A DNA stretch of 35,734 nucleotides from Nitrospirota bacterium (GCA_005877775.1 VBOJ01000016.1:1-35734), one strand, 5' to 3'. Shown: positions 23,596 through 31,996, numbered from the stretch's first letter. A program made the numbers and translations. The notes: generated by a model not told the origin, from the letters alone.

Positions 23596-25376
23596 GGCGA
23601 CTCCGGTTTGGACAGAGTGGAGGCCTGGCTGGCTGTGGCAGCAGATTTGCTGGAAGAGGCCGGTTTGATCAACGTGGCCACGGTTCGATTAGATTTGATC
23701 AAGTATTGCGCCGCAACCCGCTGAATGTCGGCCGGGGTCACCGCGGCGATCCGATCGCGCCCTTTCAGCACATAACGCCAGTCGCCTGCCACGATTTGAA
23801 AATAGGCGAGCTGCGACGCCAGCCCGCTGTTCGAGCGAAGGGACCGCACTAGGGACGCATCCAAATTGTTCAGCACCTTCTCCAGCTCCTTCTGTGACAC
23901 GGGCTCAGTTTTGATCCGATCGATCTCCGCGTAAATCGCCTCCTCGAGCTCCGCCGTCGTATGGGGCGCCAGCGGCGTGGCGCTGACGATGAAGAGGTTT
24001 GGGGCACGAACGCCGGGGAAACCGGAATCAGTGCCGATGGAGGCCGCGAGTTTCTTCTCCTGTACCAGCCGACGATACAGGCGCGACGTAAGTCCTTCGG
24101 ACAGGACCGAGTCCAGCACGTCGAACACGAAGTCATCCGGGTGCCCGATCGCCGGTTTGTGGTAGCCGATCAGCAGAATGGGTTCGGCATCGAACTCCAC
24201 TTCCACGCGGCGCTCTCCTCGCTGCGGGGGTTCGACGGTCACCACCGGAGGAGGCGATGCGGTCCCCGGGATCGCGCCGAATGTCCGCTCGATCAAGGCG
24301 ATCACTTCAGGCGGGTTGATATCCCCCGCAATAGCGATCACGGCATTGGCCGGCCCGTAGTAGGTCTTGAAGAATTGTTGGGTGGCCGAAGGGGTCAGGG
24401 CTTGGATGTCGGACGCCCAGCCGATCGTGGGGAAGCCGTAGGGATGGGCCTGAAAGGCCGCTGCCGCAAAGGCTTCATACAAGAGGCCGTTCGGATTATC
24501 ATCGGTCCGAAGCCGCCGCTCTTCCATGACCACGGCGCGCTCCTTGTAGAACTCTCGCAGCACCGGGTTGGCCATCCGGTCTGCTTCCATCGCTGCCCAG
24601 AGAGGCAGCCGGTTGGCCGGGAGGCTGACTGTGTACCGGGTCACATCCTTACCTGTGGAGGCATTCAGGCCGACCGCTCCATGGCGCTGATAGAGCAGCG
24701 CCATCTCGTTGCCCACCACCAATTCGCCGGCTCGCCCTTGCGCATCTTTGAAAGCCTGACGGAGTTTCTGCATTTCGGAGGCATCCGCGCGAGACTGGGT
24801 GGTCCGCTCCACGCCATCCTGCTGCTTACGCTCAAGCGCCTGCATCGCCGAGTTGAGCCGATTTAAATCCTCCAACAAGGGACGCTCCTGCTCGTAGTCC
24901 TTGGTCCCGATGGTCCTCGTCCCCTTGAAGGCCATGTGCTCGTAGAGGTGCGCGACACCGGTGCTGCCGGTTCGCTCGTCAAAGCCCCCGACCCCGAAGG
25001 TGAGATTGATGGACACGATTGGCGTCTGATGACGTTCGACCATGAGCACGGTCAGGCCGTTGGCCAGCTTGTGCTCGATCACCCGCTCCGCCAGACCGCT
25101 GCCGGCGCTAGCCGCTGAGGTCTCCGCGGCTAGCGCCGACAGCGGGAGGCTGAGGTTGAGGTTAAGGGTGAGGACAGCAAACAGGGCCACCGTGAAGCGT
25201 GAAGCGTGAAGCGCAAGGGGCGTCGATAGCGTCAGTAGCGTCTCTAGCGCCCGTCCTCCAGAGGCTCCTGCCTGCCGAAGCCCTGCCGCGGGCAGGTCCG
25301 GCGGACGGCTTGATCGCGACAGATGCCGCACGCGATGACGCGAAAGACGAGCTACGAGCGACGCTTTCATGATCAT
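23592..25376 (-). CDS. M16-family zinc peptidase, catalytic subunit
   Basis: This is an exported zinc peptidase of 594 residues as read from 25376. The inverted zinc motif is HLYEH at 143-147 (GVAHLYEHMAFKGT), with the distal acidic ligand in YKERAVVMEERR around 278-288. The C-terminal half has the GLTSRLYRRLVQEKKLAASIG clamp. A coiled-coil-like insert (MQALERKQQDGVERTTQSRA) separates the halves. The signal peptide is ASRFTVALFAVLTLNLNLSL to LAAE, about residues 59-85. The first ~55 residues are encoded by dispersed repeats, so translation may start lower down, for example at GTG 25190, although no ribosome binding site is seen there. The start at 25376 overlaps the preceding phosphatase gene. 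Confidence 0.92.
   Translation of the reverse strand: MIMKASLVARLSRHRVRHLSRSSRPPDLPAAGLRQAGASGGRALETLLTLSTPLALHASRFTVALFAVLTLNLNLSLPLSALAAETSAASAGSGLAERVIEHKLANGLTVLMVERHQTPIVSINLTFGVGGFDERTGSTGVAHLYEHMAFKGTRTIGTKDYEQERPLLEDLNRLNSAMQALERKQQDGVERTTQSRADASEMQKLRQAFKDAQGRAGELVVGNEMALLYQRHGAVGLNASTGKDVTRYTVSLPANRLPLWAAMEADRMANPVLREFYKERAVVMEERRLRTDDNPNGLLYEAFAAAAFQAHPYGFPTIGWASDIQALTPSATQQFFKTYYGPANAVIAIAGDINPPEVIALIERTFGAIPGTASPPPVVTVEPPQRGERRVEVEFDAEPILLIGYHKPAIGHPDDFVFDVLDSVLSEGLTSRLYRRLVQEKKLAASIGTDSGFPGVRAPNLFIVSATPLAPHTTAELEEAIYAEIDRIKTEPVSQKELEKVLNNLDASLVRSLRSNSGLASQLAYFQIVAGDWRYVLKGRDRIAAVTPADIQRVAAQYLIKSNRTVATLIKPASSSKSAATASQASTLSKPESP
25191..25345. repeat. Composite repeat block in the 5' end of the M16 gene
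   Basis: This block holds, in order on the plus strand, a tandem heptamer (GTGAAGC three times, from 25191), a short form of the 78 bp repeat (25206-25233), the 30 bp palindromic element at 25267-25296, and a stretch related to 31811-31840 (CGCGACAGATGCCGCACGCG). Read on the minus strand the block is an open frame joined to the M16 peptidase. Confidence 0.7.
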
Positions 25377-26038
25377 GCGAAGAGCTCCATCAATTCTTCA
25401 GGTTTCTCGATGAACCAGTCCGGTTGGCAGGCAGCCATCTTCTCGCGGTTGCCCATACCGTAACCGACCGCGCAAACTCTGATGCCGGCATTGTGGCCGC
25501 CTTTGATGTCGTTGGTGCTGTCGCCGATCAAGACCGTCCGATCCTTCGTGACTTTCAAGGCTTCCATTATCTTAAACAACATGCCTGGTTCCGGTTTCAA
25601 GCCGTACCCGTCGTCTCCTCCCACGACATAGGCGAAGTGATGGGCACCCAGCCCCTTGAGGATTTTCGTCGTGTACTCCAACGACTTGTTTGTGGCCACG
25701 GCCTTATGTTTGTTCGTAAAAAAAGTGAGCACCTGTTCTACGCCCGGGTAGAACTTCGTCCGATCCAGACAGTGGGCGAGATAATGGCCACGGAAGACCC
25801 GCAAGGCTTCCTCATAGCGTACGTGGTTCTCTTCGCCGACGGCGAGACGGAGCAGGCGCTTGATCCCGTCGCCGACAAAACTGAAGATTTCCTCCTTGGC
25901 GCGCAGGGGGAGGCCAAGGTCGGCCAGGGTGAGGTTGACTGCCTCGGCAATGTCCCACTTAGACTCAATCAGCGTGCCGTCGAGGTCAAAAATAATCAGA
26001 TCGATTGGAACCCGACGCGAATTCTTTCGCCCCATCAT
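25373..26038 (-). CDS. gph: Phosphoglycolate phosphatase-like HAD hydrolase
   Basis: This 221-residue HAD-superfamily phosphatase belongs to the Gph/PGP branch. Motif I is LIIFDLDGTLIES. The alpha-helical cap lies at about 20-90 (LGLPLRAKEEIFSFVGDGIK). Motif II is AVATNKS, the motif III lysine is in GLKPEPGMLFKIMEALKV, and motif IV is VLIGDSTNDIKGGHNAG. It probably dephosphorylates 2-phosphoglycolate, a by-product of carbon fixation or DNA repair, though other small phosphates are possible. Start and stop overlap both neighbours by four bases (ATGA), so it is translated within the pyk-to-M16 run. Confidence 0.85.
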   Translation of the reverse strand: MMGRKNSRRVPIDLIIFDLDGTLIESKWDIAEAVNLTLADLGLPLRAKEEIFSFVGDGIKRLLRLAVGEENHVRYEEALRVFRGHYLAHCLDRTKFYPGVEQVLTFFTNKHKAVATNKSLEYTTKILKGLGAHHFAYVVGGDDGYGLKPEPGMLFKIMEALKVTKDRTVLIGDSTNDIKGGHNAGIRVCAVGYGMGNREKMAACQPDWFIEKPEELMELFA

Positions 26039-26628
26039 TTGGCCTTCTGTAACTCTTCCCAGAGCGCCGCCAGGCTGGCCAGGCGGGATGGTTCGATTTC
26101 TTGCAGCATGGCCTGCCGCACATAGTGGATCATCCGCTGCTGACCGACATGAGGCGGCAAGAGCGGCTCGATGATGCGCCAGCGACCTCCAACCGCCTTC
26201 ACACGAAACTTGACCAGCTCGACCTGCTTTTCAGGGAGGAAACCGGCTGTTTCCCAATACATGGCCCCCAGCACCTGGAATTCCACCGGGATCACCACCT
26301 CCAACATGCTGACGATCTCCCACTGCTTGATATCCTCCACCACTTTGTAGCTGCCGGTGACCATCACATGGCCCCAAGTCGGCTCCTCTTTCCAATGAAC
26401 GTAGGGCTTCAGCGTCTCCCAGGACTTAGACTCCAGGCGAACCCCTTTCTGATCCAACGAGACGTATTTCTTGACCAGCTCGACTGGATCACGAGTGAGC
26501 GCATAGGTCTGTGCCAGCCCATCACTCCCTGTCACCGGCAGAGCGAGGAAGACTGCCGCGATGAGCCAATAGAAGCGGTAACAGCTTTCAGGTCCCACCT
26601 GTCGCACCCAGTGCTCCATCCGTCTCAT
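26035..26628 (-). CDS. Exported protein, unknown function
   Basis: This 197-residue protein is not recognised by family. The N-terminus (MRRMEHWVRQVGPESCYRFY then WLIAAVFLALPV) is basic followed by a hydrophobic helix, a signal peptide or anchor, with cleavage near GLAQTYA. The mature domain has a mixed alpha/beta pattern: LVKKYVSLDQKGVRLESKSW, YVHWKEEPTWGHVMVTGSYKV, IVSMLEVVIPVEFQVLGAMYWE and VELVKFRVKAVGGRWRIIEP. Such a pattern resembles NTF2-like or SnoaL-like exported domains, but this is only a guess. It lies six bases after pyk and overlaps gph by four bases, so the run is co-transcribed. Confidence 0.7.
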   Translation of the reverse strand: MRRMEHWVRQVGPESCYRFYWLIAAVFLALPVTGSDGLAQTYALTRDPVELVKKYVSLDQKGVRLESKSWETLKPYVHWKEEPTWGHVMVTGSYKVVEDIKQWEIVSMLEVVIPVEFQVLGAMYWETAGFLPEKQVELVKFRVKAVGGRWRIIEPLLPPHVGQQRMIHYVRQAMLQEIEPSRLASLAALWEELQKAK

Positions 26629-26634
26629 AGAACG

Positions 26635-28086
26635 TCACTCGACAAGATGCAGCTTCATCAAGTTGGTCCCGCCGGGCTCAGCGATGCGTGTGCCCGAGAG
26701 GATCACAATCCGCTGCCCCGGTTTCACGAGCCCCTCTGCCTTCAAGCGACGTTCCGCCTCGCTCACTCGCTCATCGGTCTGAACGATCTGCTCCATCGTA
26801 TGGGGCATCACCCCCCAATAGAGCGCCATCTGCCGGCGAACGGTCTCAAAAGGCGTGAAAGCGATGATGGGAGCGGTTGGGCGCTGCTTCGATAACAACC
26901 GCGCCGTCGCCCCCAACTCGCTGAACGCCACGATCGCGCTGGCAGCGACCGCCGAGGCGGCTGAGGATGCGGACGAGCAGATGGCTTCCGGAAACGAGAC
27001 CTGGCCGGAGCTGTGGTCCGACCGGCGGACGAACACAGGCTCGGTCCCTTCCTCCGCTGCCCGGATGATCCGATCCATGACATGAACCGCCTCCACTGGA
27101 TAGCGCCCGATCGCCGTTTCGGCCGACAGCATCACCGCGTCCGTTCCATCGAGGACCGCGTTGGCCACATCCGAGGCTTCGGCTCTGGTGGGACGAGGAT
27201 TCTTCGTCATCGATTCGAGCATCTGGGTCGCCGTGATCACGAGACATCGACGGCGATTGGCTTCCGCGATAATGCGTTTCTGTAGAAGCGGAACTGCCTC
27301 GGGTCCCATCTCAACGCCGAGATCGCCGCGCGCAATCATCACCCCGTCCGCTTGATCTAAGATGGCGTCCAAACAGTCCACCGCCTCCGGTCGTTCAATC
27401 TTCGCGATGATCGGCACAGCACCGCCCCACTCAGCCACCAGGCTTTTTGCGGCAGCCACATCGTCGGGGCTCCTGACGAAAGAGAGGGCCACATAATCGA
27501 TCCCTTGTGCGATGCCGAACCGCAGATCCTCCCGGTCTTTCTCGGTCAGAGTGGGCGCACTGACCCGAGTGCCTGGTAAATTGATCCCCTTATTGGAAGT
27601 GATTCGTCCCCCGGTCACCACCGTGCACTCGACGGCGCCACCGTTGATACGATTGGCCACCAGCTCGATCAGTCCATCGTCAATCAGGATACGGGCACTG
27701 GGCTGGATATCCCGCACCAGGTATGGGTATGTCACCGGGATCTCAGGGATGTCGGGAGGAGTGATGGACTGGGCACCGATCTGCCCTCCGGACCGTAAGA
27801 GCCCTGTCTGTAGTCTCACGCGCTGGTCAGCAACCACTTCGATGCCACTCTGGGCGACCTCCCCGACGCGAATCCTCGGGCCCTGGAGATCCTGAATGAT
27901 CGCCACTGCCACCTGCCGGCGATCCGCTGCTTCCCGAATGGCTTTGAGGGCACGGCCGTGCGATTCGTGGGAGCCATGCGAAAAGTTCAGTCGAGCCGTA
28001 TCCATGCCGCTTTCGATCAGCCGGTCCAACACAGCCGGCGAGTCAGTGGCAGGACCAATCGTGCAGACGATCTTGGCTTTTCTCAT
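26635..28086 (-). CDS. pyk: Pyruvate kinase
   Basis: Pyruvate kinase makes pyruvate and ATP from phosphoenolpyruvate, the final step of glycolysis. From the ATG at 28086 it reads MRKAKIVCTIGPATDSPAVL, then MDTARLNFSHGSHESH, the usual opening. The barrel contains IIAKIERPEAVDCLDAI (catalytic Lys), VMIARGDLGVEMG (magnesium-binding Glu/Asp) and ITATQMLESM. At about 483 residues its size is normal, and the C-terminal allosteric domain is present. The frame is open 24 codons further upstream (RAEALQRAGAMTQQT), but that stretch is repeat-derived. It lies downstream of the phosphofructokinase-fusion gene, another glycolytic step. Confidence 0.97.
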   Translation of the reverse strand: MRKAKIVCTIGPATDSPAVLDRLIESGMDTARLNFSHGSHESHGRALKAIREAADRRQVAVAIIQDLQGPRIRVGEVAQSGIEVVADQRVRLQTGLLRSGGQIGAQSITPPDIPEIPVTYPYLVRDIQPSARILIDDGLIELVANRINGGAVECTVVTGGRITSNKGINLPGTRVSAPTLTEKDREDLRFGIAQGIDYVALSFVRSPDDVAAAKSLVAEWGGAVPIIAKIERPEAVDCLDAILDQADGVMIARGDLGVEMGPEAVPLLQKRIIAEANRRRCLVITATQMLESMTKNPRPTRAEASDVANAVLDGTDAVMLSAETAIGRYPVEAVHVMDRIIRAAEEGTEPVFVRRSDHSSGQVSFPEAICSSASSAASAVAASAIVAFSELGATARLLSKQRPTAPIIAFTPFETVRRQMALYWGVMPHTMEQIVQTDERVSEAERRLKAEGLVKPGQRIVILSGTRIAEPGGTNLMKLHLVE

Positions 28087-28101
28087 CCGAACACCGTTAT
28101 T

Positions 28102-28163
28102 CGTCATTCGCGTCTGTTGCGTCATCGCGCCTGCGCGCTGAAGCGCTTCGGCGCGCAAACGCG
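28102..28163 (-). repeat. Repeat X: empty site of the 30 bp palindromic element
   Basis: On the minus strand this reads GCGCGCCGAAGCGCTTCAGC and continues to GCGCGATGACGCAACAGACG. It matches 31892-31975 on the plus strand except that the latter has 30 extra bases between GCGCT and TCAGC. The junction here lies between 28141 and 28142. See the finding on the 30 bp insertion. Confidence 0.75.
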
Positions 28164-28169
28164 CCGCTT

Positions 28170-28247
28170 GCGTCTCTTGCGCAAAAGACGCTACGGCTCG
28201 ACTGAGCTCGCCGAAGTCAGACGCTATTGACGCCCCTTACGCTTCAC
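28170..28247 (-). repeat. 78 bp dispersed repeat, copy 2
   Basis: Read on the minus strand this begins GTGAAGCGTAAGGGGCGTCA and is nearly identical over 78 bases to 18257-18334. The few differences include CGCAAG/CGTAAG and TTCGACGAG/TTCGGCGAG. It lies directly upstream of repeat X in the spacer before pyk. Confidence 0.78.
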
Positions 28248-28447
28248 GGACGACTAGATACGCGCGACGCCCTTCTACTGTGTTGAAGGCATTCTAACAA
28301 ACGATCAGCGGTCCGGCAACGCGGCAACGGTTTCACGGATGCGCTGCCCCTTCGGCTCGACGCATTTCTCAGGCAGGATATCTGGGAGTGCTAGGGACTG
28401 AAGCTCACGAGCTAGCCCGGATTATTCATGACGGTTCGTCGCGTTCC

Positions 28448-28480
28448 ACCCGCTGCAATGGAAGAGCAACGGGTACCCGG
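28448..28480. repeat. Palindromic repeat, GCAACGGGT family, copy B
   Basis: ACCCGCTGC at 28448-28456 and GCAACGGGT at 28466-28474 form a near-perfect hairpin followed by ACCCGGCA, like the copy at 2753-2788. The 28248-28653 spacer, about 400 bases between pyk and the PFK-fusion gene, holds no convincing gene. Confidence 0.65.
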
Positions 28481-28653
28481 CAGTCGCGTTGCGAGACGGG
28501 CGCGCGGAGCCGCGAGGGAGGGAGGCGTCCTCACTGCAGGACGTTGACCGACTGAGTGGCGAGCCCGCCCGCCTGGTCGCCTAAAGGCAGAGGCCAGGCT
28601 TGTCGCAGCAGCGAATCCGCGATTGCAGCAGAAGCGTTCATGAATATTCCGGG

Positions 28654-30978
28654 CTAAGGCAGCTCAGTGCCGTGCATCCGAGCGAAGACCTCCCAGTCGA
28701 ACTGCTTGGGCATCACGGCATGGAGCGGGACCGCCTCGATGGTTCCTGGTTCGCGATAGGCCAACATGCACCCGATGACACGCTCCGGGTCTTTGACCAA
28801 ACGGCGGACTGCTTCATAGGCCAGGTGCTGGGCGATGGCCTTATCCTCAGGTGTCGGGGGAGCCCCTCTTAAGGTATGGCCGAGAATCGTGGCCTTGGTC
28901 GCCGGGGTCAGGGGATAATGGCCTGGGCTCATCTGAGCTTGCGGCCACTGGGCAATCGTGCGACCCACATAATTGACAAGACCATGCACTCCTCCATCCC
29001 GGTGATGTCGGTGGGGCGTCTGCTCAGCCACAACAAATAAATGGCTCTTGTTCGGGACACCCAGGGTCCGCTTGAGCGTACCGAGGATGATCTCATCAAT
29101 ATAGGCATCGGGGTCGGGATACTCGTTGACCAATACCCCCTCAGCTCTTGCCTGATAGGCGCAGGCCAACGCAAGGTGGCCCGAACCAGCCCCCATGATC
29201 TCGACGAAGAACACGCTCCCCATGGCTGCGCTCGTGGCTTTCAGCGACTCGATCGATTGATTCGCGAGCGCCACGGCGGAATGGAAGCCCAGCCCCGTGG
29301 TCCCCGCCAGATTGTTGTCGATCGTCCCGGGAATCCCCACGACCTGGACTCCGAACCCTTCATAAAGAGCGCGCGCGCCTCGAAGACTGCCGTCGCCTCC
29401 AATCACGACCAATGCACCGTCTTCCATGTAGGGCTTGAGGTGACGCATGGTGGCCTGTTGGACATGCTCATCCTTGAAGTCTTCGAAGCGACTGCTTCCG
29501 ATGGGGGTGCTCGCAAGGCTGCCCAAGCCGCGCGTGTCTTCTTCGGTCACTGCCTCGATCCAATTGTTCGCCAGTCCTAAGAACCCATGACGAACGAAGT
29601 AGACCTCCAGGCCCATCCGGTTTCCTGCCACCCGCAGTTCCTTCAACGCGGCACCGGCTCCAGCAAAATCGCCACCTGATACCAGAGCCACGAGTCGCTT
29701 CACTTGTTTGGGCTTGAGCGTGACCCGATCGCGCCGCTCACGTTCGACTGCCATCCAGGCATCACGCGCCGCCCGTTCCCGCTCCGACAGCCCCACGGCC
29801 GTCGAATAGCCGGACAAGAGTCCGTGTTCAAAAGTGAGAAGCACGACGTTATCCTGTCCTTCCTTGTATTCTCCGAACTCCGTGAAGGCTTCGCGGAATG
29901 GCCGAGGATCCAGATAGATCATGAGCGCGCGCAACGTAGAACTATGAGTGTACAAACACAGGACCTTCCCCTCCTGCGATTGACCCAGCCGGCGGAACCC
30001 GTCCACGACATCAACATAGACATCGAAGAACGAGTGACCGCCTGGATAGCTGTAGAGGGGATGTTTGATGAGACGCTTCGCTGTCGTCAGATCGACTCCG
30101 AACGCCTTGGCAGCCTCTTCCACTTCGGCCTGCTTCTCCAGACCGGTTGCCCAACCGAAATCCTGGGATTCCAATGAAGCCTCGACCGTTGGCTGGGTCG
30201 CCTTGGCGCGGTCGGAATGTGACGCGAGCAAGGCTGCGACCACCCGCTCGCAGAGCTGCCTCGTGTTCGGGCTCGGGCTGACAAGATGGACGAAGGTGCG
30301 AGGGTCGAGGTAGTTGTGGAGATGGAGAAAGTCCAGTTGTTGTCCGACCACACCGACCATCCGGGCAAGGGCCGCGCCGATCGCGTCAGCCTTTGCCACA
30401 CCTCGGTCAGAATCCAGCACATTAGCAAGCCGGCGTCCGACCCGATGTTTCGCGCTCTCGACCTTCGAGATCCCGTGGCGCATGGTAAAGAGGAGGGTTC
30501 GACCGGTCAAATCGCGAGGCAGCAACCAGAACCGATCATCGCCAAGATCCAACACGATGCGATCCTCTGCCAATTGCGGCGTCAGTTGCGCCCGTGGCAC
30601 GATCCCGACCGGACGACGGTGGGGCGGCTTCTGCACTGACCCGATTGGAGCTCGAACTAACGGCGCCAGCTCTCCGGCTGCGAGGAGCTGATTCCACGCA
30701 GCAAAAAATACGAGTTCGTCACCGCCGCATCCATCGTCGATCAACCCGCGGCGCACAGCTCTGTATTCCTCGGCCGTAGGAAAGCCCTTCTGAGCGCGCT
30801 GCACAAAGGCGCGGATCTTCTCCATGGCCTCGCGGGCCCGCCCTGGTCGGTCAGCCGAAGGAGACGGGAGAGGCGGGAGCCCCACGCCCTCACCCGCAGT
30901 GCGGCGAGCGAGAACCTCTCCGTAGGCCAGCAATCCTTCGATTGTCACAAAGTCCAGTTGATCCACGCCAACATACAT
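28654..30978 (-). CDS. Histidine phosphatase (FBPase-2-like) fused to 6-phosphofructokinase
   Basis: This is a large two-enzyme protein (774 residues from the ATG at 30978; numbering below is from an upstream TTG at 31002). After an unassigned helical region (1-165), a histidine-phosphatase domain has the catalytic Arg-His-Gly at 175-177 (LLFTMRHGISKVES) and the second histidine His353 in LYTHSSTLRALMIYLDP. YPGGHSFFDVYVDVVDGF matches the YPxGESYxDLVxRLEP motif of fructose-2,6-bisphosphatase. A PFK-1-type domain follows from about residue 435: VALVSGGDFAGAGAAL, GSSRFEDFKDE, VVIGGDGSLRGA at 535-539 and GIPGTIDNN at 557-564. Gly in GGDGS and PGTID is typical of ATP-using PFKs, not PPi-using ones. 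Several phosphate-binding residues differ from E. coli PfkA. It is followed by the pyk unit. Confidence 0.85.
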   Translation of the reverse strand: MYVGVDQLDFVTIEGLLAYGEVLARRTAGEGVGLPPLPSPSADRPGRAREAMEKIRAFVQRAQKGFPTAEEYRAVRRGLIDDGCGGDELVFFAAWNQLLAAGELAPLVRAPIGSVQKPPHRRPVGIVPRAQLTPQLAEDRIVLDLGDDRFWLLPRDLTGRTLLFTMRHGISKVESAKHRVGRRLANVLDSDRGVAKADAIGAALARMVGVVGQQLDFLHLHNYLDPRTFVHLVSPSPNTRQLCERVVAALLASHSDRAKATQPTVEASLESQDFGWATGLEKQAEVEEAAKAFGVDLTTAKRLIKHPLYSYPGGHSFFDVYVDVVDGFRRLGQSQEGKVLCLYTHSSTLRALMIYLDPRPFREAFTEFGEYKEGQDNVVLLTFEHGLLSGYSTAVGLSERERAARDAWMAVERERRDRVTLKPKQVKRLVALVSGGDFAGAGAALKELRVAGNRMGLEVYFVRHGFLGLANNWIEAVTEEDTRGLGSLASTPIGSSRFEDFKDEHVQQATMRHLKPYMEDGALVVIGGDGSLRGARALYEGFGVQVVGIPGTIDNNLAGTTGLGFHSAVALANQSIESLKATSAAMGSVFFVEIMGAGSGHLALACAYQARAEGVLVNEYPDPDAYIDEIILGTLKRTLGVPNKSHLFVVAEQTPHRHHRDGGVHGLVNYVGRTIAQWPQAQMSPGHYPLTPATKATILGHTLRGAPPTPEDKAIAQHLAYEAVRRLVKDPERVIGCMLAYREPGTIEAVPLHAVMPKQFDWEVFARMHGTELP

Positions 30979-31136
30979 AGAGGGTCTTGTGCAAGAATGC
31001 AACTGGAAGAATATAAGATAGCAGCATATCCTGCCGGTAGTAGGTCAGTTCGACTCCGGGTGGTTTTCACGATCATGGAAAGGTCATCGATAATTGTTGC
31101 AGTTCTGGAACAATGGGAGTGTGGAACGTCGGCAGA

Positions 31137-31715
31137 ATGAAGGACGAATTGCGTAATGCCGTTCGAGTCGTGGCGCTGCTGAACCTCGCCTATTTTGGCG
31201 TCGAATTTGGCGTCGCGCTGATGATCGGGTCGGTTTCACTATTCGCGGATTCGATCGACTTTCTTGAAGATGCCTCTATCAATGTCCTGATCCTTATGGC
31301 GCTGGCATGGAGCACCGCGCGGCGTGCACTGGTCGGCAAGGTGCTCGCTGGCATCATCCTGATTCCCGGCCTCGCTACATTCTGGATGGCTTGGCAGAAG
31401 TTCGCGGCCCCGATGCCGCCTGCGCCGGTTCTGCTCTCGCTCACAGGGGCGGGTGCGCTGCTGATCAATTTCGTGTGCGCCCTGATTCTGGTCCGCTTTC
31501 GCCATCACGGCGGGAGCCTCGGCCTTGCCGCCTTCCTATCGGCGCGGAATGATGTGCTGGCAAACACAGCCATCATTCTGGCCGGGCTTGCCACAGGCTA
31601 TACACTGTCAGCCTGGCCTGATCTGATTGTCGGACTCGGGATCGCCATCATGAATGCGGGCGCCGCAGGGGAGGTTTACAAGGCTGCCAGAAAGGAAACC
31701 GACGAGACAATTTGA
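31137..31715 (+). CDS. Short cation-diffusion-facilitator-like membrane protein
   Basis: This is a 192-residue protein with six hydrophobic segments and the arrangement of the cation efflux (CDF) membrane domain. In helix 2 the family's HxxxD site appears as LFADSIDFLEDAS, and in helix 5 it becomes SARNDVLANTAIILAG. The C-terminal cytoplasmic metal-binding domain is absent, so it is a short type. It could export a divalent metal such as zinc or cobalt, but altered ligands make this uncertain. The start is ATG 31137; the in-frame GTG/ATG upstream is less likely. It stands alone, divergent from the PFK-fusion gene and next to a repeat block, and may be horizontally acquired. Confidence 0.8.
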   Translation: MKDELRNAVRVVALLNLAYFGVEFGVALMIGSVSLFADSIDFLEDASINVLILMALAWSTARRALVGKVLAGIILIPGLATFWMAWQKFAAPMPPAPVLLSLTGAGALLINFVCALILVRFRHHGGSLGLAAFLSARNDVLANTAIILAGLATGYTLSAWPDLIVGLGIAIMNAGAAGEVYKAARKETDETI

Positions 31716-31810
31716 AACTGACCCACTACTGTCCTGCCTCATCCGTTGACCCTCGGGTTGTCGCGTGATAGGGTGCCACGCCGCGTGAGCGCGTCGACCG
31801 CAATGCGTGC

Positions 31811-31979
31811 CGCGTCATCGCGTGCCGCGTCTGTCGCGACAGACCGGGACCCATTGCATCCTGGAGCAATGGGTACCCCGCAAGAGACGCGCTTGCGCGC
31901 CGAAGCGCTCCCGCCTGCGGAAGCCCTGTGGCGGGCAGGTCAGCGCGCAGGCGCGATGACGCAACAGACGCGAACGACG
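31811..31979 (+). repeat. Composite repeat block with the 30 bp palindromic element (filled site Y)
   Basis: It contains CGCGTCATCGCGTGCCGCG (related to 25312-25345 inverted), the perfect 16 bp palindrome GTCTGTCGCGACAGAC at 31829-31844, and the ACCCATTGC/GCAATGGGT hairpin at 31849-31874 (copy C of the GCAACGGGT family). It also holds repeat Y, which equals repeat X of 28102-28163 plus a 30 bp insert at 31910-31939. The block lies directly upstream of hemL. No gene is seen in 31716-31996. Confidence 0.72.
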
Positions 31980-31996
31980 CTATCTGCCGGAACGCC

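Noticed and set aside
31043-31063. Sequence GGTCAGTTCGACTCCGGGTGG looked like a tRNA T-arm.
   Set aside because: The bases flanking the TTCGACT loop do not pair, and no acceptor, D-arm or anticodon arm is found around it.
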